Shown: one piece after another, positions 47,198 to 55,264 of the stretch
Layout: every line of letters begins with the position of its first letter
Numbering within the stretch: the stretch's first letter is position 1
Assembly: GCA_963667515.2 (NCBI GenBank)
Contig: CAXXXY010000007.1
Location: 62,001-126,000, forward strand
From: VYDC01 sp963667515
GTDB taxonomy: Bacteria > Chloroflexota > Dehalococcoidia > UBA2979
Reading direction: 5' to 3'
DNA length: 64,000 bases
Notes under the pieces: generated by a model
Database searches by the model: none
What the model was told of the DNA's origin: nothing
What the model saw: the letters and a program-made list of their open reading frames with translations, nothing else
Translations under genes and position numbers: made by a program

Positions 47198-48172
47198 CTA
47201 GACCGCGATCGGCAGGTCGATGGCGTGGCGGGCGAGCTCGGCGCGGATGCGCGACGCCGAGGCCTCGGTCGGCGGCACGAGCGGCAGCCGCACCGGCCCC
47301 GCGCGGAAGCCGAGCTCGTTCAGCGCGAACTTCACCGGCGTCGGGTTGCTCTCGATGAAGAGCGCGTCGACGAGCGGCGCGAGCCGTCGATGGATCGCCG
47401 CCGCCTCGGCGAGCCGGCCGCCGAGCGCGGCCTCGATCATCGTCGCGATCTGCCGCCCCACCAGGTGCGACGCAACCGACACGACGCCGTAGCCGCCGAT
47501 CGCCAGCATGGGCAGCGTGTCGCCGTCGTTCCCCGACCACACCTTGAAGGTGTTTTCGATGGGACTGCCGCTCCTGCCTGCGGCGTCTCCGTTCTCGGGC
47601 GCGGCGGGCGGCGGGCCAGAGGTGCCGCCGCCGGTGCGCTCGATGATCTCCGCGATCTGCGCAAGGTCGCCCGACGCCTCCTTGACGCCGACGATGTTCG
47701 GCAGCTCGGCGAGCCGCGCCGTGGTCTCGGCGGTCATGTTCAGCGCGGTGCGCGACGGCACATTGTAGAGGATGCAGGGCAGAGCCGTCGCCTCCGCCAG
47801 CACCTCGAAGTGGCGCACGAGGCCCGCCGGCGACGGCTTGTTGTAGTACGGCACGGTGAGCATCAGCGCGTCCATGCCGGCGCCCGCGCCCGCGCGCACC
47901 ATCTCCAGCGACTCCGCCGTGGAGTTGGTGGAGGCGCCGCCGATGAGCGTGGCGTCCGGGCCGACGGCCGCGCGCACCGCGCGCCAGACGCCCACCTGCT
48001 CCTCGATGCTGAGGGTGGGGCACTCGCCGGTGGTGCCGGTCAGCACGAGGCCGTCCGAGCCTGAGGCGAGCAGCGCGCGCGCCAGCTCGCCGCAGCGCGC
48101 CTCGTCGACGGCGCCGCCCTCGGAGAAGGGCGTGACCATCGCGGACAGCAGCCGGCCGATCTCGCGCGCCAT
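47198..48172 (-). CDS. dapA: 4-hydroxy-tetrahydrodipicolinate synthase
   Basis: 324 residues. It condenses pyruvate with aspartate semialdehyde in lysine and peptidoglycan precursor synthesis. The Schiff-base Lys is in VGVKEASGDL, Tyr in CILYNVPSRT and the Thr pair in LTGTTGECPTLS. An insertion of about 22 residues rich in Gly, Pro and Ala (TGGGTSGPPPAAPENGDAAG onward) follows IIERT and precedes FKVWSGNDGDTLPM. It makes the protein longer than the usual ~295. It ends in GTC TAG, the site of IS copy 4. It is first in a dapA-asd-dapB gene group on the minus strand. Confidence 0.94.
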   Translation of the reverse strand: MAREIGRLLSAMVTPFSEGGAVDEARCGELARALLASGSDGLVLTGTTGECPTLSIEEQVGVWRAVRAAVGPDATLIGGASTNSTAESLEMVRAGAGAGMDALMLTVPYYNKPSPAGLVRHFEVLAEATALPCILYNVPSRTALNMTAETTARLAELPNIVGVKEASGDLAQIAEIIERTGGGTSGPPPAAPENGDAAGRSGSPIENTFKVWSGNDGDTLPMLAIGGYGVVSVASHLVGRQIATMIEAALGGRLAEAAAIHRRLAPLVDALFIESNPTPVKFALNELGFRAGPVRLPLVPPTEASASRIRAELARHAIDLPIAV

Positions 48173-48330
48173 GCCGCACCCCCGCTCCCCGGCTCTCGCG
48201 CCGCCCGCCCGCCGCAGCGCAGCAACGCGCGTGCCTCACGTGCCGCGCCGGGGGAGCGCCACTATAGCGCCGGCCGCGACGCCCGAGCCTCGCGCGGAGG
48301 GGCTGCGCCCGAGCCGCTGCGCCCGCGCCC

Positions 48331-49371
48331 CTACCCGCGAGCGCCGAGGCGCCCACGCGCGATCAGCTCCTCGGCGATCTGGATGGCGTTGGTGGCGGCG
48401 CCCTTGCGCAGGTTGTCCGAGACGACCCAGAACGCGACGCCGTGCTCGACGGTGGGATCGGCACGCAGCCGCCCGAGGAACACGCGGTCGTCGTCCGCGG
48501 TGGAGAGCGGCGTCGGGTAGAGCGCGCTCGCCGGGTCGTCCCACAGCTCGAGGCCGGCTTGCGCCGCCAGCTCCTCGCGCAGCGCGGCCAGCGGCGCCGC
48601 GCCGCCGAACTCGACGTGCACCGCCTCGGCGTGCCCGACGATCGTGGGCACGCGCACGCAGGTCGCCGAGATGCGCAGCTCCGGCTCGTGCAGGATCTTG
48701 CGCGTCTCGTTGCGGATCTTCAGCTCCTCGATTGTGTAGCCGTCCTCGGCGAAGTCGTCGACGTGCGGGATCACGTTGAGCGCGATCTGCTGCGGCAGCT
48801 CCTGCGGCGGCGGCGGCTCCTCGCCGCGGCCGATCGCCGCGAGCTGCGCGCGCAGCTCGCGCGCGGCGCCCGCGCCCGCGCCCGTCACCGACTGGTAGGT
48901 GGCGACGGTGACGCGCTCCAGCGGCGCGACCCGGCGCATGGCGTGAAGCGCCATCACGAGCGGCGTCGTGGTGCAGTTGGGGATCGAGAGGATGCCCTCG
49001 TGCCACTCGACGTCCGCGCCGTTCACCTCGGGCACGACCAGCGGCACCGTCGGCTCCATGCGGAACGCCGAGCCGTCGTCGATCAGCACGCCGCCGCCCG
49101 CGACGACGACCGGCCCCCACTGCCGCGACGCCGCCGAGGTGGCCGAGCAGAAGACGAGGTCGGCGCCCGCGAGCGTCTGCTCGCTGGTCTCGCGGACCTC
49201 GATCTCCTCGCCGCGGAAGGAGAGACGCCTGCCAGCGGAGCGTGCGCTCGCCAGCAGCCGCAGCTCGCCGACGGGGAAGGCGCGCTCCTCGGCGACGCGC
49301 AGGAAGACCTCGCCGACGGCGCCGGTGGCGCCGATCACGGCGACGGTGGGCTGCGCTGGTGCTCCGGGCAC
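48331..49371 (-). CDS. asd: aspartate-semialdehyde dehydrogenase
   Basis: 346 residues. It reduces aspartyl phosphate to aspartate semialdehyde, the substrate of DapA. The NADP-binding start is VAVIGATGAVGEVFLRVAEE. SATSAASRQWGPVVVAGGG is the next conserved block. The catalytic Cys is in SIPNCTTTPLVMAL and the C-terminal His region is VRVPTIVGHAEAV. It is encoded upstream of dapA on the same strand with a 158-base gap. Confidence 0.95.
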   Translation of the reverse strand: MPGAPAQPTVAVIGATGAVGEVFLRVAEERAFPVGELRLLASARSAGRRLSFRGEEIEVRETSEQTLAGADLVFCSATSAASRQWGPVVVAGGGVLIDDGSAFRMEPTVPLVVPEVNGADVEWHEGILSIPNCTTTPLVMALHAMRRVAPLERVTVATYQSVTGAGAGAARELRAQLAAIGRGEEPPPPQELPQQIALNVIPHVDDFAEDGYTIEELKIRNETRKILHEPELRISATCVRVPTIVGHAEAVHVEFGGAAPLAALREELAAQAGLELWDDPASALYPTPLSTADDDRVFLGRLRADPTVEHGVAFWVVSDNLRKGAATNAIQIAEELIARGRLGARG

Positions 49372-49479
49372 GGCGGCCCTCCTCGACGCTCGGCGCGCTC
49401 AGGCAGCGCGGACGATACGATCTTAGGGAAGCGCGCGCGCGACCGCGAGGGGGACGTCACGCGGCTCGTAAGTCGGGGA

Positions 49480-49508
49480 TTGACTGTTCCGAACACCTCC
49501 TCTACTCT
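49480..49508 (+). promoter_or_regulatory. sigma-70-type promoter for the small gene pair
   Basis: TTGACT (49480-49485), a 17-base spacer and TACTCT (49503-49508). A second TTGACA at 49533 has only loose -10 matches (CATAAT or TAATAG) and overlaps the ATG at 49550. This region is clearly AT-richer than its surroundings. Confidence 0.55.
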
Positions 49509-49549
49509 CGGCCGAGGCTCGTACGAGAAATGTTGACAGACCATAGCGA

Positions 49550-49891
49550 ATGCATAATAGTCTTGCGAGGCGGGATGGGGGGCCGGTGCCGCTTGTCGAG
49601 CAGCACACTGGTCGCCGTGCGCAGTGCGAAGTCTGCCGCTACCTCGCGACGCACCCCGTGCTCGATCGCATGCTCTATCACACGCTCACGATGTTCGCCG
49701 GTTGGACACTCCTTGAGGACTTGCAGAAAGCTGGCGGTCGTCCTCTCAGCCTGCTCAGCATCTACACCGAGCAGTTCGCGGGCCATGCGCCAGGTCAGCC
49801 TGCGCAATTCGAGCCCGAGCATTGGACGCTTGCTCTTCTAGCTGCTCCCGAAATCAAGCTGGCGATCGATGTGACGGAGGAACCGGTGTGA
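49550..49891 (+). CDS. small protein of unknown function (first of a pair)
   Basis: 113 residues. An N-terminal CEVC pair, a helical middle (RMLYHTLTMFAGWTLLEDLQ) and an acidic end (EHWTLALLAAPEIKLAIDVTEEP). No family is recognised. Its TGA overlaps the GTG of the next gene, so the two are coupled, an arrangement also seen in toxin-antitoxin and immunity pairs. It runs opposite to the asd/dapB genes it separates and is less GC-rich than they are, which suggests acquisition. A minus-strand frame over the same DNA (49502-49822) is the alternative reading. Confidence 0.45.
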   Translation: MHNSLARRDGGPVPLVEQHTGRRAQCEVCRYLATHPVLDRMLYHTLTMFAGWTLLEDLQKAGGRPLSLLSIYTEQFAGHAPGQPAQFEPEHWTLALLAAPEIKLAIDVTEEPV

Positions 49892-50034
49892 CGAACGAGC
49901 AACCGTCAGTCGCACGCGAGACATACGAGGCGTATCGAAGGGGCGAGATCACGGCCGCCCAAGCGGCGAAGCTCGCAGCCGAGTGGTACGCACAGAATCG
50001 CGACTCGCTAGCGAAGCTGCCGAAGAAGGACTAG
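49888..50034 (+). CDS. 48-residue small protein of unknown function (second of a pair)
   Basis: It starts at GTG 49888 inside the end of the previous gene. Two helices are predicted: ARETYEAYRRGEITAAQAAKLAAEWYAQNRDSL, seen in sections, ending in LAKLPKKD. The repeated short helices (RGEITAAQAA) resemble small DNA- or partner-binding antitoxin-like proteins, but this is only a shape argument. It ends in GAC TAG. Confidence 0.5.
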   Translation: MTNEQPSVARETYEAYRRGEITAAQAAKLAAEWYAQNRDSLAKLPKKD

Positions 50035-50071
50035 CCTCGGCGGCCAAAGCCCTCGGCATCTGGCCCCCCGC

Positions 50072-50881
50072 CTACGACAGCCCGACGAGCGAGTCGAGGC
50101 CCTCGACGAGGGAGTCGCGCTCCATCACGGCGCGCACCGCGAGCAGCACGCCCGGCATGAACGACTCGCGGCCGATGGTGTCGTGGCGTAGCGAGAGCGT
50201 CTGCCCGCGGCCGCCGAAGAGCACCTCCTGGTGCGCGACGAGGCCGGGGAGCCGCACCGAGTGGATCGGCACGCCGCCGACCACCGCGCCGCGCGCGCCG
50301 GGGACATGCTCCAGCTCCGGGACGACGTGATCGAAGTCGGCGCCTCGCGCCTCGCGCATGCCGCGCGCCGTGGCAAGCGACGTGCCCGATGGCGAGTCGG
50401 CCTTGCGGTCGTGGTGCAGATCGACGATCTCCGCCGCGTCGAAGAAACGCGACGCGATGCGCGCGAGGTGCATCTGCAGCACGGCGCCGATCGCGAAGTT
50501 CGCGGCGATCACGCCGCCCAGCCGCCGCTCCGCGAGGCCCGCGCGCAGCCGCTCGACGGCGGCCTGCGGGACGCCCGAGGTGCCGATCACCGGGCGCACG
50601 CCGTGCTGGAGCGCCGCGTCGGCGAGCCGCTCCGTCGCGGCGGCGTTCGTGAAGTCGACGACGACGTCCGGCTGCGCGAAGGCGAAGAGATCCGCGGGCG
50701 CCGCGTGCATCGCGTAGACGGTGCCCGAGCTCGTGCGGTGCTCGGCGTGGCCAGAGCCCGCCGCGGGCGCGTCGGCGAGCGGCTCGACGATGCCGACGAC
50801 CTCGATGTCCGGCTGGTCCTCGAGCGTCTCGAGGACCAGCCGCCCCATCTCGCCCGTGCCGGAGACGACCGCGCGGATCAT
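50072..50881 (-). CDS. dapB: 4-hydroxy-tetrahydrodipicolinate reductase
   Basis: 269 residues. It reduces the DapA product with NAD(P)H. The Rossmann start IRAVVSGTGEMGRLVLETL, the catalytic motif DLHHDRKADSPSGTSLA (His-His and Lys) and the GTSG loop (VIGTSGVPQAAVERL) are all present. ATG 50881 follows pnp by 25 bases, so pnp and dapB share a transcript. Confidence 0.95.
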   Translation of the reverse strand: MIRAVVSGTGEMGRLVLETLEDQPDIEVVGIVEPLADAPAAGSGHAEHRTSSGTVYAMHAAPADLFAFAQPDVVVDFTNAAATERLADAALQHGVRPVIGTSGVPQAAVERLRAGLAERRLGGVIAANFAIGAVLQMHLARIASRFFDAAEIVDLHHDRKADSPSGTSLATARGMREARGADFDHVVPELEHVPGARGAVVGGVPIHSVRLPGLVAHQEVLFGGRGQTLSLRHDTIGRESFMPGVLLAVRAVMERDSLVEGLDSLVGLS

Positions 50882-50906
50882 CGCGACCTCGCTCGGCGCG
50901 CCGTCG

Positions 50907-53456
50907 CTACCAGCGGCGGCCACCGCCGGTGCTGCCGCCAGTGCTGCCGCCGCTCGTGCTGCCGCCGGTGCTGCCGCCGCCCGTTGAGCGGCCACCGCTG
51001 CCGCCGGAGCGACCGCCGCCGCCACCGCCACCGCGCGAGCCGCCGCCGCCGGAGCGACCGCCGCCGCCGCCGCCGGAGCGGCCGCCGCCGCCACGGCCAC
51101 CGCGCGAGCCGCCGCCGCCGCCGGAGCGGCTCGCGCCGCTGCCGGCGAAGCCGCTGTAGCCGCCGAAGGACTTCGAGCGCGAGGGGATCTCGTCCTCGTT
51201 CAGCTCGGGCTGATCGTCGTCGTCGTCATCCGTGGTGCGACCGCTGGGGAGCACGGGCTCGGGCTCGGGCTCGCGCTCCGGCTCGCGGTCGGGCTCACGA
51301 TCGGGCTCGCGGTCAGGCCGGCGGGCCGGCTCGCGGTCGGCCTCCTCGTCCATCAGGCCGACGCCGTCGGTGTCCTCGCCGGGCTGCACGCGCGCGAGGT
51401 TGACGCGGCCGAGGTTGTCGATCTCCAGCACCTTCACCTGGATCACGTCACCGAGCGAAACCACGTCCTCGACGCGGTTCACGCGGCCCGGCGCTAACTC
51501 GGAGATGTGCACCAGCCCGTCCTTGCCGGGCAGCATCTCCACGAAGGCGCCAAAGTTGAGGATGCGGACCACCGGGCCCTCGTAGATCTCGCCGACCTCG
51601 ATCTCCTTGGTCAGCCCGCGGATCTGGTTGATCGCCGCGGCGACGCCGTCCTGCGAGCCGGAGACGAAGATCGTGCCGTCCGACTCCACGGCGATCGAGG
51701 CGCCGGTCGCCTCCTCCATGCCGCGGATCACCTTGCCGCCCGGCCCGATCACCGCACCAATCTTCTCGGGGTCGATCTGCACGCTGCGGATGGAGGGCGC
51801 GTACGGCGACATCTCCTCGCGCGGCGCGCCGATGGCGCCGCCCATCACCTCGAGGATCTCCAGCCGCGCCGTGCGCGCGCGCTCGAAGACGCGGTGCAGG
51901 AAGTCATCGGGCAGCCGCCCGAGCTTGATGTCGAGCTGCACGGCGGTGACGCCGCGCGCGGTGCCCGCGACCTTGAAGTCCATGTCGCCGAAGGCGTCCT
52001 CGATGCCGGCGATGTCGGTGAGGATGCGGTAGTCGCCGCCGTCCGGCGTGGAGATCAGCCCCATCGCGATGCCCGCGACGGGCGCCGTGATCGGCACGCC
52101 CGCGTCCATGAGCGCCAGCGTCGAGCCGCAGACCGAGGCCTGCGAGGTGGAGCCGTTGGAGGCGAGCACGTCCGAGACCACGCGGATGGTGTAGGGGAAC
52201 TGATCCTGCGGTGGGAGCACCGGCAGGATCGCGCGCTCCGCCAGCGCGCCGTGGCCGATCTCGCGCCGTCCGGGCCCGCGCATGGGCCGCGCCTCCCCGA
52301 CCGAGAACGGCGGGAAGTTGTAGTGGTGCATGTAGCTCTTGCCCGCGGCGGGGGAGATGTTGTCGAGGCGCTGCTTGTCCTTGGGGGAGCCGAGCGTGAC
52401 GACGGAGAGCACCTGCGTCTCGCCGCGGCTGAAGAGACCGGTGCCGTGCGTTCGCGGCAGCACGCCGACGCGTGCCGACAGCTCGCGGATGCGCTCCTCC
52501 GGGCGGTCGTCGGCGCGCAGGTTCTCGCTCAGGATGCGCGCGCGCACGAGCTCCTTGAGCCCGGCCTCGGTGGCGGCGCGCACGGTGCGGCCGTCGTAGC
52601 CCGAGTCGTCGCCGCCCATCTGCTCGCGAATCTCGATGGCGAGTTCGTCGATGCGGCGCCAGCCCTCGGACTTCACCATGTCGAGCAGCTCGCGGTCGCG
52701 GCCGGTCATCGCCTCGCGGATCTTGTTCGCGAGCTCCTCGTCCTTCGCGGGCGGCTCGTAGGGGGTCTTGGGCTGGCCCAGCGCCTCGACGATCTCGGCC
52801 TGCAGCGCGTTCAGCTCGCGCACGGCGGCCATCCCGAAGTCGATCGCCTCGATCAGGTCGCCCTCGGGGACCTCGTTCGCGCCCGCCTCCAGCATCACGA
52901 CGGAGCCGTCGGTGCCCGCGACCGTGAGGTCGAAGTCGGACTCCTCCAGCTGCTGGTAGGTGGGGAAGAGGATCAGCTCGCCGTCGACGCGGCCGATGCG
53001 CACGGAGGAGACGGGACCGTCGAAGGGGATGTTGGAGATGCCCAGCACGGTCGAGGCACCGGTGGTGGCCAGCGCCTCCGCCGGGTTCTCGCGGTCGGCG
53101 GAGAGCAGCGTGCAGACCACGTGGATCTCGCGGCGGTAGCCCTTGGGGAAGAGCGGCCGGATCGGCCGGTCGGTCATGCGCGCGGCCAGCGTGGCGTCCG
53201 TGCCCGGCCGGCCCTCGCGACGGAAGAACGAGCCGGGAATCTTCCCGATCGCGTACATCCGCTCCTCGAAGTCGACGGTGAGCGGGAAGAAGTCGATGCC
53301 GGCCCGCGGCTCGCCGTCGGCGAGCGTCACGAGCAGGATGGTGTCGCCGAGGCGGATAGTGCAGGAGGCCGTCGCCTGCTGCGCCAGGAGGCCCGTCTCG
53401 ATCTCGATGCGCTGTCCCGCGACCTCGCGGCTGAAGCTCCGGGGCTCACTGGTCAT
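50907..53456 (-). CDS. pnp: polyribonucleotide nucleotidyltransferase (PNPase) with long C-terminal tail
   Basis: 849 residues, against about 700 typically. It degrades RNA 3'-5' with phosphate. Two RNase PH domains (IRPLFPKGYRREIHVVCTLLS; GTGLFSRGETQVLSVVTLG with DQFPYTIRVVSDVLASNGS), then KH (IGAVIGPGGKVIRGMEEATG) and S1 (VGEIYEGPVVRILNFGAFVEML). Beyond S1 is an extension: acidic/basic RE and DREPDREP repeats, then ~70 residues of Gly/Ser/Arg repeats (GGRGGGGRSGGGGGGRSGGG). The RG-rich tail probably binds RNA or promotes clustering. Start ATG 53456. Confidence 0.96.
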   Translation of the reverse strand: MTSEPRSFSREVAGQRIEIETGLLAQQATASCTIRLGDTILLVTLADGEPRAGIDFFPLTVDFEERMYAIGKIPGSFFRREGRPGTDATLAARMTDRPIRPLFPKGYRREIHVVCTLLSADRENPAEALATTGASTVLGISNIPFDGPVSSVRIGRVDGELILFPTYQQLEESDFDLTVAGTDGSVVMLEAGANEVPEGDLIEAIDFGMAAVRELNALQAEIVEALGQPKTPYEPPAKDEELANKIREAMTGRDRELLDMVKSEGWRRIDELAIEIREQMGGDDSGYDGRTVRAATEAGLKELVRARILSENLRADDRPEERIRELSARVGVLPRTHGTGLFSRGETQVLSVVTLGSPKDKQRLDNISPAAGKSYMHHYNFPPFSVGEARPMRGPGRREIGHGALAERAILPVLPPQDQFPYTIRVVSDVLASNGSTSQASVCGSTLALMDAGVPITAPVAGIAMGLISTPDGGDYRILTDIAGIEDAFGDMDFKVAGTARGVTAVQLDIKLGRLPDDFLHRVFERARTARLEILEVMGGAIGAPREEMSPYAPSIRSVQIDPEKIGAVIGPGGKVIRGMEEATGASIAVESDGTIFVSGSQDGVAAAINQIRGLTKEIEVGEIYEGPVVRILNFGAFVEMLPGKDGLVHISELAPGRVNRVEDVVSLGDVIQVKVLEIDNLGRVNLARVQPGEDTDGVGLMDEEADREPARRPDREPDREPDREPEREPEPEPVLPSGRTTDDDDDDQPELNEDEIPSRSKSFGGYSGFAGSGASRSGGGGGSRGGRGGGGRSGGGGGGRSGGGGSRGGGGGGGRSGGSGGRSTGGGSTGGSTSGGSTGGSTGGGRRW
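50925..51140. repeat. low-complexity Gly/Arg/Ser-coding repeat in pnp
   Basis: On the plus strand, a run of CCGCC(G/A)CCG-type units with GAGCGGCC inserts encodes the RSGGGGGG tail of PNPase. Units of 9-21 bases recur imperfectly. Indels here keep the frame only in multiples of three. Confidence 0.75.
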
Positions 53457-53879
53457 ATGGTCACTGCCTTCCTCGATATCTCGCTGAGTAGCTGTCGCGT
53501 GTCGTTGGTGCTGTGGTGCCCGTGCCCGCGATCGGCGGGCCGCCGAGGCGCTCGGCGCAGTGGTGGCTGGGTGCGGGGCGGGAACGCGAGAGCGGCGGGG
53601 ACGCGTGTCGCCCGCGATAGCTCGGCGCTCCAGGTGCTGCTCGTGAGCAGGGCCTGCCGGGAGGGCGCCCGTCCCGTGGGCGGGGCGCCGGGCCGGCGGG
53701 CGATCTCGGGCGCAGCGGTCTCCCGCGCCCCGTCGCGTGTCTGTGTCTGTGTCGGCTCTTCCCTCGACCCTCGTGCTCGGCCCGGCCCGCTTCTCGGACC
53801 TCGCGGCGGAGCGGATGCGCCGGGGCGTCTCCCCGGCCGTGCGGGCGGGGCGAGCGCCCCGCGCTGCGGCGGGCGACGC
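53457..53879. other. 423-base rpsO-pnp spacer (pnp leader)
   Basis: No gene is supported. On the minus strand it is the leader of pnp. GGCGCCCCGCCCACGGGACGGG-type sequence (around 53667-53692, shown in part) can fold into a GC hairpin with a GGCGCCC/GGGCGCC base, and TGCTC-GT-GAGCA gives a smaller one. In other bacteria a stem in this position is the RNase III/PNPase autoregulation site; here that is inference. Confidence 0.45.
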
Positions 53880-54146
53880 CTAGCGGCGCAGCCCCAGCCG
53901 CCCGAGCACTGTGTGGTAGCGATCCACGTCGACGTGGCTCAGGTAGCGGAGCTGGCGGCGACGGCGCCCGACGAGCTTCAGCAGCCCGCGGCGCGTGGAG
54001 AAGTCATGCGTGTGCTCGCGGAGGTGGTCGGTCAGATGCTTGATGCGCGCCGTCAGCAGCGCGATCTGCACTTCGGGGGAGCCGGTGTCGCCCTCGTAGA
54101 GGGCGAAGTCGTCGACGATCTCCCGCCTGGTCTCGGCTGTCGCCAT
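53880..54146 (-). CDS. rpsO: 30S ribosomal protein S15
   Basis: 88 residues, the standard length. Starts MATAETRREIVDDFALYEGDTGS, with IALLTARIKHLTDHLREHTHDFSTRRGLLKLVGRRRRQLRYL seen in sections, ending VLGRLGLRR. It binds 16S rRNA helix 22. It sits upstream of pnp, the usual rpsO-pnp order. It ends in TAG. Confidence 0.97.
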   Translation of the reverse strand: MATAETRREIVDDFALYEGDTGSPEVQIALLTARIKHLTDHLREHTHDFSTRRGLLKLVGRRRRQLRYLSHVDVDRYHTVLGRLGLRR

Positions 54147-54310
54147 CGATCCTCCGTCGCCGACCCGGCGACCTCGTCCTAGCCCGGTTCCCGTGCCAGT
54201 GGTGGGGCGCACGGCCGGCGCCCGCAGAAACGGTAGCATGGCGCCCCCGGGCGGGCAACGCGCGACCGCCCTACCGCGGGCGCTTCGCGCGGCGCCGGCG
54301 AGCGCGGGCG

Positions 54311-55129
54311 CTAGCGCTGCGGCGCCGCCTCCGGCGGCCGCGCCGATCGCTCTATCGCACGCCGCAGCAGGCCGCGAATCGCCGGGTAGCCGCGCGCCCG
54401 CATCCACAGCGCGATCGCGAGCGCCGGCGCGCAGACCAGCAGCCCCGCGAGCCCGTCGAACAGGAAGTGGTTGCCCGTCGTCATCACGGAGATTGTCTGC
54501 AGCACGAAGACCGCCACGCCGCCCGCGCGCGCCCACGGGTTGCGCGTCGCCATCCACACTGAGACCGCCAGCAGCGCCGCCCAGCCCACGTGCAGCGACG
54601 GCACCGCGGCATACGGGTTCACGAACGGCTGCGTCGACTGCGCCTGGTAGGAGAGGTTGGAGTAGAGCTCCAGCGTGTCCACCAGCCCCCACTCCGTCAG
54701 GAAGCGCGGCGGCGCGACGGGGAAGCTCCAGTAGAGCAGCAGCGCGAAGCCGCCCGAGATCAGGCAGGCGTCGCGCAGCAGCGTGTAGTGCGTGCGGCTG
54801 CGCCAGAACATGATGAGCCCCACGCCGATGATGAGCGGGAAGTCGAACCAGAAGTAGACGAAGTTGAAGAGCCGCGTCGCGAACCCGCTCTGCAGCGTCC
54901 ACTCCTGTAGCCGCGGCTCGATGAAGAGGCCGGCCGCCGCCTGCCAGTCGACGATCATCCGCGCGTGATCCAGCGCGTCGCCCGCGCGGTCGACCACGGC
55001 GCCGCGCACGAGGAAGTAGAGCAGGAAGCCGAACCCCGCGAGCGCGATCTCCGAGAGGTCCCACCACGCGAGCCTCGTGCGGGACGGGGCCGTCACCCGA
55101 TAGAGGTATCCGAAGAGGCTGTGACGCAC
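54311..55129 (-). CDS. PAP2-superfamily membrane phosphatase/transferase
   Basis: 272 residues from GTG 55129. Six or so hydrophobic helices. The PAP2 motifs are YAAVPSLHVGWAALLAVSVW (motif 2, SLH) and TTGNHFLFDGLAGLLVC (motif 3, H-x3-D); motif 1 is weak, as in the AUR1/IPC-synthase-like PAP2_3 group. It probably acts on a lipid phosphate or transfers a phospho-head group at the membrane. The C-terminus is a basic tail. The gene is divergent from the aminopeptidase gene. Confidence 0.85.
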   Translation of the reverse strand: MRHSLFGYLYRVTAPSRTRLAWWDLSEIALAGFGFLLYFLVRGAVVDRAGDALDHARMIVDWQAAAGLFIEPRLQEWTLQSGFATRLFNFVYFWFDFPLIIGVGLIMFWRSRTHYTLLRDACLISGGFALLLYWSFPVAPPRFLTEWGLVDTLELYSNLSYQAQSTQPFVNPYAAVPSLHVGWAALLAVSVWMATRNPWARAGGVAVFVLQTISVMTTGNHFLFDGLAGLLVCAPALAIALWMRARGYPAIRGLLRRAIERSARPPEAAPQR

Positions 55130-55264
55130 GAGCGCGATGTTATCAGCGCGGCGCGCGATGCTCCGCGCCGCCGTCGACCCGCGCGCGGCCTCGCGCCTAT
55201 GCTTCGGCGCGCCGCCGCGGGGCGATCGGCGGCGCGAGCGGACGCAGGTCGGACGGGGGAGACG

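Noticed and set aside
49502..49822. A 106-residue minus-strand gene over the small gene pair
   Set aside because: The plus-strand frame has a promoter with 17-base spacing and is coupled to the next gene. The minus frame has neither. Kept as the alternative reading.
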